Source: Myrica gale (lineage: Eukaryota > Streptophyta > Magnoliopsida > Fagales > Myricaceae). From it: a DNA stretch of 64,000 bases. Positions 10,610-22,330 of this stretch are shown piece after piece. Within the stretch, counting starts at the first letter, position 1. The number at the start of each line of letters is the position of its first letter. The notes under the pieces are model-generated. The model searched no databases and was not told where the DNA came from. It was given only the letters and a program-made list of their open reading frames with translations. The DNA is taken from positions 9,721,001-9,785,000 of the forward strand of contig OZ005621.1 of NCBI GenBank assembly GCA_963930655.1, read 5' to 3'. A program made the translations under genes and the position numbers.

Positions 10610-12052
10610 ATGGCCACTAGGAAATTGGAGGTGGTCTTCATCGCAACCCCCGGGATCGGAAACATGGTTCCAATTGTTGAGTTTGCCCAACGACTCATCG
10701 ATCATGACCTTCGAGTCTCCGCCACCATACTCATCGTTAACATGCCTCAGAGAGCCCTTGTCAACACCTACGTCCAATCGCGCGCCGCCTCGGCCGCCAC
10801 TAATGGCATCCGATTCCTCCACCTCCCTACCGTTGACCTGCCAACCGAACAGTTCCATTCGGCCATAGCTTTCACATGCGTGCTCATTGAGAGACACAAA
10901 CTCCACGTAAAGCAAGCCATCACCAACCTCATGGAGCCGGCGGCCGAATCGGAGTCCAACAACTCCCCGGCCCGAGTCGCCGGATTTTTCGTCGACATGT
11001 TTTCTACTCCCATGATAGACGTAGCCAACGAGCTCCACATCCCTTGCTACCTTTACTTTGCATCTCCGGCGACGTTTCTTGGCTTCATGCTTCATCTTCC
11101 GATTTTGGACCCCCAACTCAGCGCCGCTAAGTTGGCTGGGTTGGATACTGAGTTGGTTATCCCAACTTTTGTGAACCCGATCCTTCCAAGCTTACTTCCT
11201 TCAACTGCGCTCAAGCAAGATGGGTACTCCTGGTTTTTGCACCATGCCCGCAGGTACTCGGAGACGAAGGGTATTGTTATAAATACGTTCTTGGAGCTTG
11301 AGCCTCATGCGCTGAACTCGCTTTCCACGAGCCAGATGCCACCGGTTTATCCCATAGGACCTGTTCTTGACCTTTCCGGGCCGGCAGAATGGCATCCAGA
11401 ACGAGCCCACCAGGAGAGTATCGTGAGATGGCTCGATGATCAACCTCCATCCTCGGTTGTGTTCTTGTGCTTCGGTAGTATGGGAAGTTTCAGTGGCTCC
11501 CAAGTGAGGGAGATAGCATTTGGGCTTGAACGGGCAGGATTCCGTTTCCTGTGGGGACTACGTGGGCCACCAAAGGCCCAATTACATCTCCCGAACGAGT
11601 ACCCAGATCTGGAGGAAGTTTTACCAAAAGGGTTTTCGGAAAGGACGGCTGGGATTGGCTTGGTGTGCGGATGGGTCCCGCAGGTGTCGATTCTGGCCCA
11701 CAGGTCCATAGGGGGATTCGTGTCGCACTGCGGTTGGAACTCAATCCTGGAGAGCTTGTGGCACGGTGTACCAATTGCCACGTGGCCGATTTACGCTGAG
11801 CAACAAATGAACGCCTTCGAGATGGTGATGGAATTGGGATTGGCGGTGGAAATAACGCTAGATTACAAGGACGGTAGTAACTTGGTGTTGGCTATGGAGG
11901 TGGAGAGAGGAATAAAGCGTCTGATGGACGGTGAGGATGAGGTGAGGAGAAAAGTAAAGGAAATGAGCAAGAAGAGTAGGACGGCCATGATGGAAGACGG
12001 GTCATCTTACAGATCGCTAGGAGCACTGATTGAGGAATTAGTGGGTAATTAG
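10610..12052 (+). CDS. UDP-glycosyltransferase, UGT71-like, intronless
   Basis: The 480-residue protein is a family-1 glycosyltransferase of the usual plant length, expected to be cytosolic and to transfer a sugar from a UDP-sugar to a small acceptor. The PSPG donor-binding box runs from Trp355 to Gln398 and includes SHCGWNSILESLWHGVP; the terminal Gln fits a UDP-glucose preference. The N-terminal acceptor half (VVFIATPGIGNMVPIVEFA) and the region around Asp129 (FFVDMFSTPMID) resemble the UGT71 group. The catalytic His normally in the PGIGH motif is Asn18 here (AAC), while the partner Asp129 is present. The start is the first in-frame ATG, and MATRKLEVVF aligns with family N-termini. One exon, no stops, GC-richer than its surroundings. 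The acceptor cannot be predicted; UGT88 or UGT72 membership is less likely. Confidence 0.93.
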   Translation: MATRKLEVVFIATPGIGNMVPIVEFAQRLIDHDLRVSATILIVNMPQRALVNTYVQSRAASAATNGIRFLHLPTVDLPTEQFHSAIAFTCVLIERHKLHVKQAITNLMEPAAESESNNSPARVAGFFVDMFSTPMIDVANELHIPCYLYFASPATFLGFMLHLPILDPQLSAAKLAGLDTELVIPTFVNPILPSLLPSTALKQDGYSWFLHHARRYSETKGIVINTFLELEPHALNSLSTSQMPPVYPIGPVLDLSGPAEWHPERAHQESIVRWLDDQPPSSVVFLCFGSMGSFSGSQVREIAFGLERAGFRFLWGLRGPPKAQLHLPNEYPDLEEVLPKGFSERTAGIGLVCGWVPQVSILAHRSIGGFVSHCGWNSILESLWHGVPIATWPIYAEQQMNAFEMVMELGLAVEITLDYKDGSNLVLAMEVERGIKRLMDGEDEVRRKVKEMSKKSRTAMMEDGSSYRSLGALIEELVGN

Positions 12053-13322
12053 CAGCCAATATTTGGAAATCCTAAGGTGGGACACAGTTTTTTATTCGAT
12101 TAAATACAATTTTTGTTTTTTGCAATAGATTGAAAAAAAAACAAAAAATGATTACTTTGAGCATTTGCTATTTTGCCCTCTCCGAATGTGACTTGTGTTA
12201 CGTAGAAAAAATAAAAAAGAATGTGACTTGTGTTAGAGGTTGGCAGCTCCAGGATGATCGGAGCGCTTGGGTGGGCGCACAGTGTCAACTTTGAAAGCTC
12301 GATAAAAATTTCTGTGTTTGGTTTTGTTTTTGAAATATTTTCTGTGTTTGTTTGTTTGGAGGTAGTGTAGATTCTTTTGGGATTGATGAAAAATTTGTTA
12401 AAAGTTGTTGGAAAGTATAAAAAGTTATTAGAATGGGTAAAAAAAATATTAAAATTGATGAAAAATTAATTTTGAATTTTTTTTAAAACATTTTGAGAAC
12501 AAAACAAACATAGCTTATTCTTTATTTTCTCCGGCAGATTTTTGAGGTTTTGATATTATTATTATTATTGACATAAATTACTGATCCATGAGAAAATAGG
12601 GAGCATGAGATGAAATATGTTGACATAAATTTGAAGGCAAGCTTATCAGAAATATTATTTTAAAACTTATCTTTAAGAAGAAAGTCAAATTTTAATGAGA
12701 TGAAAAATTATGTGATATAATAATAGTTTTAATAAATTAGTGGATGAAATAGAAAGATAATTTAAAGTGAATATTTGTGTTTGTGTTGTAAAATGTTGGG
12801 TATGGGAATATGTGTTGGTATTGGGTTTAGTGAAAAGGTGAAGAGAGAGGTAATTTTTTATAATTTTTGTAATTTTTTATTTTTTTTATGGGAGAGAGAG
12901 AGATTATATTGGAGTATTTTATTAGAAGAGAGATAAAATGTTGGGGATAATTGAGTTTGCAAACACAGCCTATAGTAAAGAGTTAACATTTATGAAATAT
13001 TTGAGAATTGATTTTTAATTTGAAGAGAAAATTGTAATTGCAACTAAAAAAACTTTATTTTCGCGATCTTCTTCTTAAAAAATTGTAAAAAACAGTAATA
13101 ATACCCGACTCGGTTTCTTCTAATTTTATTGTTGAAAGAAATAAATACAGCGGCGGGGATTCGATTTAAATTTTCCCCGAAAGTGTCATTGCCCACTTTA
13201 GACAAGGCATCTAGCTAGGTGTATGCTGAATTATGCCCAACCCGTTATACGCTACCCACCCTGCCTTCACCGTCGTAGATTTGGAGGGAGAAGAAAAGAA
13301 AGGAGGAAAGAGTACAGAAGAA
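12053..13322. other. Intergenic, between glycosyltransferase and polymerase eta
   Basis: Contains the 3' flank of the glycosyltransferase gene and the 5' flank of the polymerase gene. The core (about 12300-12975) is AT-rich, with TGTGTTTG-type motifs near its left edge and GCAAACACAGCC near 12958-12969, which would suit a degraded MITE, but no target duplication could be fixed. An upstream in-frame ATG at 13233 could extend the polymerase by 30 codons. Confidence 0.4.
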
Positions 13323-16300
13323 ATGCCAGTGGCCAAATCGGAATCATCCGATGCCAGAATCATCGCTCATATCGACTTGGACTGCTTCTACGTTCAGGGT
13401 TTACAACTCTCGCTCTCTCTGATGTTATTGTGTATTTGTTTCTGTATGTGATTGGTGGGTTATACTAGGGTTTGAAGATGACCGTTACATTTCAGTTTGA
13501 TATGGTTGACGTGAAATATCTGACCCATTGCAAGCAATCCCATTTGGTTATTTTGGTATGAAGTGATGCGGTTTGTTAAGGAGGATTGAGAACAGTGGCT
13601 TACAAGTTTAATTTTTGGGAGAATAACCAATGAAGAAAAAAACTCTTATACAATTGAATTTTGATTTTAAGTTCAGCTCAGATGTTGGGCTCATTACTTA
13701 TTTTGAAAGATGTATAAAACAAAAGAGCTTCTTGTACATTTCCGGCTTGAATTATTATACACATGGTTTATATGTGCCAAAGAATGTAAAAGTTTATTCT
13801 TCTGCATATGAAGAAGTAGGTGAAGGTGAGAAATTCAAGTTTGAATAACTGGGAAGAGGAGATGACAAGAGGTAACATTTACTTAAGGGTAATAGAGAGC
13901 ATATATGAAACGCCTCAGAAAAGTAAGGTTAAAATTCTCCACATGTTCTGGTGATGTCGTGTTGTTACACCTGTTATACACTTGCTGTTGATCTCTGGTT
14001 TTTGTTACTAGATTTTTCCTGTTAGGTTGATATGACCCTGATGGCGAAGATTTACCAAATAGGGTTCTAATTTCACATAAGTGGTCTGGGTTTTCTTTTG
14101 TCTTTGTTACTCTACTTGTTCCTGGATATAATGGCGGGAGGCCCGTTGATTTGTTGACTATTAATAGCACTTCAGGGATATCTCTCCTGTAAAGAATTTT
14201 GAACAAAAATGTTCTCCGTTGGGTACCTCATGCTAGTTGTGTGAGGGAATCCAAGTCTTACCCCAGCTAACTGCTTTATCTTATTCCTTGCAGTTGAGCA
14301 GCGGAAACAGCCAGATTTAAGGGGTTTACCCACTGCGGTGGTACAGTATAATTCCTGGAAAGGTGGGGGCTTGATTGCTGTTAGCTATGAAGCTCGTAAA
14401 TATGGTGTGAAGCGGTACTGAGGGTGTTTTGACCTATTTTGTAAATACCTTTCTATCAATAACCAAATATCTTTAGCCTATAAAATTAAAATGCATGGTT
14501 CTCAGTTCAATGCGAGGTGATGAGGCAATGCAAGTCTGCCCACAAATTCAGCTGGTCCAAGTCCCCGTTGCACATGGTAAGGCTGATCTGAACACTTACC
14601 GTGATGCGGGCTCAGAGGTCAGACATTCAAAAGACATCCATAATAGTGCTTTATTTAACTTATTTGTACACGATAAGAATTTGATCTTATCGATTTTAAT
14701 TACATTTTCAGGTGGTTTCTGTTCTTGCAAGGAAGGGTCGATGTGAGAGGGCTTCTATTGATGAAGTGTATCTTGACCTTACTGATGCGGCGGAAACAAT
14801 GTTAGCAGAAACTCCTCCAGAGAACTTGGAAGTAATTGACGAGGAAGCTGTTAAGTCACACATTTTGGGGCTTAATGATAAGGTCAGAGACAGGGCATTG
14901 ATTATAACCTGATCTCTATATTTTTTGGTTAATTGTAAGTTAATGGGAGTTCGTTATGTTGCAATTTTAAGGTCAAAATTGATGATTTTGAAGATGAAAA
15001 GTCTTATTGGCGTTTTCGACTAAAATTCTCTGGAAGTTTGATGGAGGAACATATTAAGCTCTCCTCATTCAGTCATTCCCGATTATTTCCACAAACTTTT
15101 GCCCAGAAAGGCCCTCCTTATCCATCCTCAAATTGGAATCTTTATATGTATCAATGCATGTACTGAAAGAGCGTAACCCGCTCCCTGGGTTGTGGGGTCG
15201 GTCTAGGGGGCCGGGGTTTGTACTTCAGGGTTGGGCCAAAAGGGTCCGACTTTGGGGAATTTCCTCGTCATCAAAAAAATGTACTGAAAGAGCGTCAAGA
15301 ATTGAGCTTTACTTGAAGATTTAGTAATTGCAAAGTAAATTTATATCATAACGTGGAACACATTAGCATTAATTTGAATTACTACTCCTAGAAATATGCT
15401 TTCGGGATTTGGGAAGAGGCGCCTGGGAGAGGTTGTCTTTATCAATAGACAGATTCTGGATTTCTTGGAAGGGAGGAATCAGAATTACCAACATATACCA
15501 TAATATCAAAAGAATATGACACATGGGGAAGGGGTAAAATATTCGGTCCTCTCTGGAGGCCCTAAGTTATAAGTTATTTCCATTGGGTGCTCTTAATCAC
15601 TGTTAATATCAAGATTTAAGAAGTGTTATAAACAAGGCTCTTTCCCCACTGCTACAGATATCTGAAGATTTCACCTCAATACAGGGCCGAATCACTTGGT
15701 TTTGAGAACTTGTTGCTTTGCTTCTGCAGCAATCATTAGACTGATATTGGTTCAAAATTCAGGATGGAAGCGATGCCAAACAAAAGGTCAGGGAGTGGCT
15801 TTGTAGGAGCGATGCTGATCACCGCAATAAACTATTAGCTTGTGGGGCCCTTATTGTTGCAGAGCTTAGGATGCAAGTGTTGAGGGAGACTGAATTTACG
15901 TGTTCTGCTGGAATTGCTCATAATAAGGTAGGTCGCAGGGCTCAATATTTTTTCTAGATTATTGAGTAAGCACTTCATGACTAATATATCACTCTGTTAG
16001 CAGATGCTGGCCAAACTTGCAAGTGGTATGAATAAACCTGCTCAACAAACTGTTGTGCCCCTCCCATCTGTGAAAGGGTTACTCGAATCCTTGCCGATTA
16101 AGAAAATGTGAGGTTTTGCTGGGTTTTCGTAGTCTTCCTTGAATTATAAAGTTCAAAACGCTATGTACGTTAGCTTGCTGTCATGCTGGCTACCTAGATA
16201 TCATCAGAAACACATTATGCATTTTGTGGTCTTTTGACTGTTCATAATTTTACTGCTTGCAACGTATTGTGAGGTGCCATATCTAAAGCCAAAGCAAACA

Positions 16301-19300
16301 AATTTGCTTAACAAACTTGTGTTTTCCTTCCGTTCAGGAAACAGCTTGGAGGAAAGCTTGGGACTTCTTTACAAAGTGACTTGGGTGTGAACACTGTTGG
16401 AGATCTTTTACAGTTCTCACAAGAGAAGTTACAAGAGCGTTATGGCCTCAATACTGGGTCATTATCTGTCCTTGAATGAAATTCTTTTAACTTTTTGGAC
16501 CCAGATTGTAGGCTGCTTTTTTATTGTATATTTCAAAGTAGGTTTGTCCTCTGTTTGAAATAACCATCATATGTTTCAAAAGTTTCTTTCATATCACCAC
16601 TGTTTTCCAAGTATGTCCTCAATCATTTCTGACGGTTGTCATCTTCTCTTTTTCAATTTTCATTTTGCTTTATCGCATTTGTATATGGCATGTTCCTGTT
16701 TTTATAATTTTCTAATTCCAAATGCTGCATAGTTTCTTGATAAAGGTACCCTTTCTTTTACTTTTTGTCATTATCCATTAGCTTATTTATCCAAAAAGTG
16801 CCCAAATTTACTTCCTGATTTTTATTTTTCGCCTACATTCCAGAACTTGGTTATGGAATATTTCAAGGGGAATCAATGGGGAAGAAGTTCAAGGCCGCCT
16901 TCTTCCCAAAAGTCATGTTTCTGGAAAGACATTTCCTGGTCCTCGGGCTCTAAAGAGGATTGCCTATGTAAGAATTATTCTCCAAGCAATAGAATACTTT
17001 CTGTTTATGATGGAATATGGCCTTGTCATGCCATATTCAGTCCTGAAATGATATTGTTCAAGTCATTAATCTCACCCATATAGAGATAGGACAGACAGAA
17101 ATAGAAGGTTTAAATATGTAATGTGATGCAAATGGATTGATATCTACATGTTTCGGAATGCCAGTACTGCTGTGATGTTATTTTCCTACAAAATGTTTCT
17201 TGAATTTTTTCTCTCTCTAATTGGGAAGTTCATCCCATTAGTTGTCTCTCTTACACAGTCCTGTGGCTCTTCATGCAGGTTCAACACTGGCTCAATGAAC
17301 TCTGTGAAGAACTAAGTGAACGTCTTTGTGCTGACCTGGAACAAAATAAACGGATTGCTCACACACTAACTCTGCATGCCAGAGCATACAAAGTAGTTAT
17401 TTCCATCAATCAATCTGGATATTAGATTTTGAGTATACTCAGTCCTTGTTTCTGTTCTGATTATCAGTTATCCTGCAGTCTGGCGACTCTGATGCAAATA
17501 GGAAGTTCCCTTCCAAGTCTTATCCCCTAAGGTATGGGACTGCCAAGATTCAAGAAGATGCCCTAAACTTATTTCAAGCCGGATTGCGGGAATTTATGGG
17601 CGCATTCAAATCTAAGTCTCAAGGAAGCCAATTTAGTGGTTGGGCTATAACAGGGCTTTCTGTTTCAGCAAGTAAAATTGTGGCCATACCATCAGTAAGT
17701 TTTACTAGGTTTGTATCTTGTTTTGGCTCTGTATCTTATCTGGTCTTGTTATTTCTAGGTCTTTCTAGTCTTAATTTTTTTTCCTTAGAAAGTTAGTTCT
17801 AAGACTGCACAAGGGGTATCATCCCTGGCTTGCTTGGTGATCAAACCCTCGCAAGTGATCTTATGCTGCTTCCCCCCCCCCCTTCCTTTTTCTCTCTTTA
17901 AATATGCCTGTGATATATCTTTCACTTGTTGTCAAGTTATCTATATGGTAGATGCTCGTGAACATTGAGCAATTAAGCAGTACTGGAAGTAACATTTCAA
18001 AAATCAAGCAATCAATTAGCCGTTGAAATAAATGCCATGCTCATTGCTAAGTGTTAGACTTGGTTCTTCAACCAGAATTTTGACGGTGCATATTCTTTTG
18101 CTAGGGTACATGTTCAATCATGAAATACTTTCATAGCCAGTACCCATCCTGCACTTCATCAGAGCAGTCACAGGATACCATGTTCCATGATGCTGCACCG
18201 TTGTCACCCTCAGGTATATCAGGTCTCAAAGGCATTTCTTGTTCATTTTTGGTTCCTAACATGCTTATCAGTCGAATCAACGCTCTTCTTTTTCAGGAAG
18301 TAAAAACTATTTGGGGTTGAATTTAACTGAGCCAGAGATTGAATTCCCTGAAGAAGAAACTGAGTTCAAGCATGATGTCACTGGTCTGGATCAACAGGAA
18401 GACGAAAATAATACTCAGGAAAAACAGGTTTTACTAGACGCAGATTCATTATTTCGTGGCTGACATCATGATTATTTTGTTATACGAGAGCTTTGAACTC
18501 TTTGGGATGTTTATACACCAGCACTTACATTAGCAGGGGATAGTTACATCTTAGAAGGCTATAAATAGCTTACATGGAGTTTGGGAGGAGATTTAGCCTT
18601 TTTTGAACTGGCTATTAATGTCGGAATATGTGTGGCTTGATTCTTGACTGCTAAAATTTGAGCAGATGCTTCATGTGGAGAATCAGTTCAATCATGAGAT
18701 TCTTTGGTGTGCAGGATCCATCTTGTTTGCTATCACAAAAGAGAAATAGAGATCAATCATTTATTCCCAGATGTGTACAAAATTCTGTTACCGAAAATAT
18801 TTCAGTAATGTTGCCTTCAGGTAGTCTATCGTGCCATGTATTGCTTTTGGTGTTACCTCATGCACCTCTTTAATTTTCGGTACCACATCATGATAAACTC
18901 AGTTATTGTCTAGGAGGTGAAAGCTGTTTGGAGAGTCAAAGTGAGCAAAAATTTACCAGGAATGAATCTGGGATTAAATATGCCATCCCTAGTTCGCATT
19001 GGGTTGTGCAGAGACGAAACACATCAAAAGATAAGGTTCATATGTGCACTTCCGTTATCTCTTACTTAACACTCGCTCTTAACTGTATATCTGTATTATA
19101 ATCCTGTTGTGAGAATAGTGGTTGTCAAGATTGTTGCACTTTATGAAATATTACTTCAGTGATAAAACATTGGAGAAAAGGTATTAGAGAATTAGGCAAT
19201 GTAAATAAGATTCAATGGCTAGTAAGTTGTTGGAAAAAAATGTAGATAATTCTGCCCATTTGTGAACTCTTGGGCATTCACGTTTTGCATCTGCACTTGG

Positions 19301-20573
19301 GAGTTCATGGGGGACAGTAAAGCTAGAGTTCTTTTTCCTCTTATTATGAAATCAGTTTCCGGTGGTTCCTTGAACTCTTTTCTTCTCTCTTCTCTCTTTA
19401 GTTTACATATTATTTGTACCATTTGTTTCAGTCTTTTTTCGTATTTGTGCCTTTTCTTGCAACAGATGAGGTTTTTACTGTTTGACTTGACAGGAATTTA
19501 TCTTCTGTTGGAATGCACGTGGTTTAATTTTTGTCAATCATTGTGCTTCTGAGTCTTATTCTTTTCCTATGAAGTTCACCTATCTGCCCAGGATGCTCCG
19601 CTACTCACGAATACCTTTCTTTTCTTTATTTATTTATTTGTTTTTTTTCGCATATGTGGAAGATTCAACTGAGAGAGAAGTTATTGGAAAATCTATGAGC
19701 AGTGAGCGTTTTTTTATTTAATCTTATTTGCACTTTAAATTTTCACATAGTTGATGAACAACTTCTGATGATTGTTTATATCATCAGTACTAAACTGATA
19801 GTGTTAGCGTATAACTCAAATTGCCAGGATTACTACAAGGGACCACCAGCTAGCTCGAAACCTGAAATTAAAAACCAAAAAAGAGGAAAAATTTGAGCTC
19901 CCAACTCTTTCATTCAATCAAAAGTTGACCCAAAACCGAAGTGCAACAGAGATGGAGTTTTTAATTCTGTTCATCCATTGTGTACAAGTTAACATTTTGC
20001 CTTCAGGAAATTATTTTGACTTTTTTCTTAAAATGCTGTGGCAGGGAACAATTTCGATCCTGAGTTTCTTTAAGAATGGTGACCATTGTTCTTCACAGAA
20101 GCAGGAGCAAGGGAAAGCCATCCCAAATGTCAAAGCAACAGCATCCGTTGGTAATTTTCACACCCACTTTTAGGTTTTGCATTTGCAGAAATTCCATTCT
20201 CTAACCCTTCCCCCACAACTACCACAAAAAGAAAAAGAAAAAATGTTTCTGTCTCTCTCTCACATCTTCGAAGTGTACTTCAGGTTTTCTCCCTACAAGT
20301 AGTAACAGTTCCGAGTTGAATCCAGTGGAACTGCCAAACGAAAGTCTTCTTGAAGAGACAGGAACTAACAGTGTTAGCAGTTCAGCTCATACTGAGATAC
20401 AGAGGGAAGAATGGGATTACAAACTTGATGAAATTGACCCCCCTGTTGTTGATGAGTTACCACCAGAAATCCAGGAAGAAGTGCGAGCCTGGCTCAGGCC
20501 CCATAAGCGGCCTAAGGTAGTTGAAAGGGGTTCCAGTATTGCTCATTATTTCTCACCAGCTAAAAAGCGATGA
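13323..20573 (+). CDS. POLH: DNA polymerase eta (Y family), 16 exons
   Basis: Exons inferred from splice sites and protein continuity: 13323-13398, 14294-14414, 14506-14617, 14712-14882, 15763-15927, 16004-16107, 16338-16457, 16844-16967, 17279-17392, 17479-17694, 18105-18213, 18297-18427, 18715-18820, 18914-19035, 20045-20150, 20284-20573. They join in frame to about 728 residues, near the length of Arabidopsis POLH. The enzyme inserts nucleotides opposite UV dimers during translesion synthesis in the nucleus. Catalytic motifs are Asp18 in HIDLDCFYVQ and Asp120-Glu121 in ASIDEVYLDL. GIAHNKMLAKLASG and the KQLGGKLG thumb segment follow, then the little finger (about exons 9-10). The C-terminus has a ubiquitin-binding-motif-like segment (VDELPPEIQEEVRAWLRP) and ends SSIAHYFSPAKKR. 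The start MPVAKSE matches the plant consensus; exon 13's acceptor is the least certain. Looks intact. Confidence 0.93.
15158..15295 (+). mobile_element. Short SINE-like insertion in polymerase eta intron 4
   Basis: A body of about 104 bp (15175-15278) is flanked by perfect 17-bp direct repeats ATGTACTGAAAGAGCGT (15158-15174 and 15279-15295). It is GC-rich, unlike the surrounding intron, and ends in CATCAAAAAAA. Long target duplications plus an A-rich tail indicate retroposition, most likely a short or 5'-truncated SINE. Orientation is taken from the A-rich tail. Confidence 0.7.
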
Positions 20574-22330
20574 GTGCCGACAATGCTGTACTGTACATAG
20601 ACGGGTCATCCTTCAAGTCAAAGAAACATCTCTGCTGGAATTTATGTATTTATTGCATAGGAGGAATTCACATTTGTTCAGACTTAAGAAACCTATTGGA
20701 TGCATACACTAGAGGCCCTTTGTTTGTAGATATGCAATTTTACCATTCTTATTGTATAGGAACCAGCTTTAATGCTACTCAACTCTGTACAGTCTAGAAA
20801 GCTACTCTTAGCGTGAGAAGATATTGGCTTGAAACCGTATGTGAAAATTATTTTTCTTGATTTATTGTGATAATCATGGTTCTGCTTGGATGCCAAGTGG
20901 ACAGGTTCATTTATTTTATTTTATTTTATTTGAGTTCTGTTTTCCTGTTCTCACTCGTGTAGTTTAATGTGTTTCTGGTGGAAAAGATTGTCGTTTATTA
21001 GACTGCAAGACGACAAATTTACTTCTTCCCCGCTAGTGGTGCAGCAAACGACATCCCTATTTTTCCCCAAAAGGGCTGTGGCCAATCCTCGTCGTAATAT
21101 CCACGTCACTCGACTTAGATGGCGGCAATTTTCATTTTGTGGGCCCGATCTGCATGCGACACGGATTTCGCATTTAGGGGGCACGTTTCTTACACGCATT
21201 AAGGCGGAGGGGATCGAGTGAGCTCGTGGGTTTTTTAGTAGGATAATAAATTGCCTCCTTGAGCGTCCAAAACCAGACACTGTTTTCGGTTAACAAAACC
21301 ACAGGCAACAATCCACGGTATTGGGGCCTCTCATATTTCCAAATTTCGAACGCGGGGCAGCTCTTCTGTTCTCTTTTTCTGCTTGTTTACAGCTTGGCCT
21401 TTGGTTGGGCAAATCAAAATTCAGTTTCAGCATTTCAGGCAAAAAGTTTATACCTCCTTTTTTTAAAAAGGAATGTAGTCCTAACCCTTAAGATCTGTTA
21501 ATTTCTGAAGAGGAATATCATGTGGGATAAAATGTATTTGGGTTTATTTATTAGTTTATGATAAAAGGGACTAATATAAACGAAACAAAGCTTGCTTCCG
21601 ACTCAACTCAAAAGCCTGATCAACTTCCAAAAAGAGAAGAAAAAGTAACATTATATTAATACATTTATTTGCCTACGGCTTTCACCAGCAAGTATCTCAG
21701 TGCATTCCCATTAGTGCGAGAGGGCAATCAATTCCTTTTATTTTGTCTTCTTAGAAGAGAATGGGCTAATTCTTTTTAAATTTAAGAGACACCAAAACAT
21801 ATTATCTTAGGAAAAAAGGATGATGTGGAAAGAAATTATCAGTAATGTCTATATATATGTATATGGCAGATAGATTGAATCGAATCCAATCTTGTTCACG
21901 ATGTGTTGAAATTTTATAAACAATGCAACGCATGTTGATGGAATTAATTTGTTTTACTTACCCAGAAAAAAAATTAATTTGTTTCCTTATTTTATCCAAC
22001 GCAACGGATTTCATAAGAACTATCACAGGTCGGAGACTACAACTACCTAGAAAAAGACTTATTTCTCTGTTTCTTATTTCAAGTCCCAAAATTTGTTTCA
22101 TTTATGTTTCTTCTCTAATATTTGAAGTGTGAACCTTAAAATAAGGAAGGGGAAGTAGAGAGAAGCCAAAAAGAGGACAGCTAAAACACATCAGAATCTG
22201 GGGACGCCCTTATATTTTAAGCCTACCAACTGCTTTTCCCGTTCGTGGGAACGAAGTAAATCAATCTGGTTTGGTCGTTTAGCGAAACGTTTTTCCTTTC
22301 CCATCTCTCTCTCTCTCTTCTATTTAATAA
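20574..22330. other. Intergenic, polymerase eta to HAD hydrolase
   Basis: About 1.75 kb with the polymerase 3' UTR at the left. A GC-richer patch at 20990-21240 and open frames around it show no homology I recognise. No transposon ends were found. Confidence 0.4.

Noticed and set aside
10547..11781. Long - strand open frames (up to 189 codons) over the glycosyltransferase
   Set aside because: They are shadows of the + strand gene, which has clear family motifs; the - strand peptides have no homology I recognise.
12300..12975. Possible MITE between glycosyltransferase and polymerase
   Set aside because: Weak inverted motifs but no target duplication or clear terminal repeat.
18664..18714. 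Upstream acceptor for polymerase eta exon 13
   Set aside because: Using the AG at 18664 leads to an in-frame stop at AAA TAG; the acceptor at 18714 keeps the frame.
19702..19896. Possible extra exon of polymerase eta (DYYKGPPASSKPEIKN)
   Set aside because: Exons 14 and 15 join in phase without it (SKDK to GTISILSFFK, as in other plant polymerases), and it ends in a stop.
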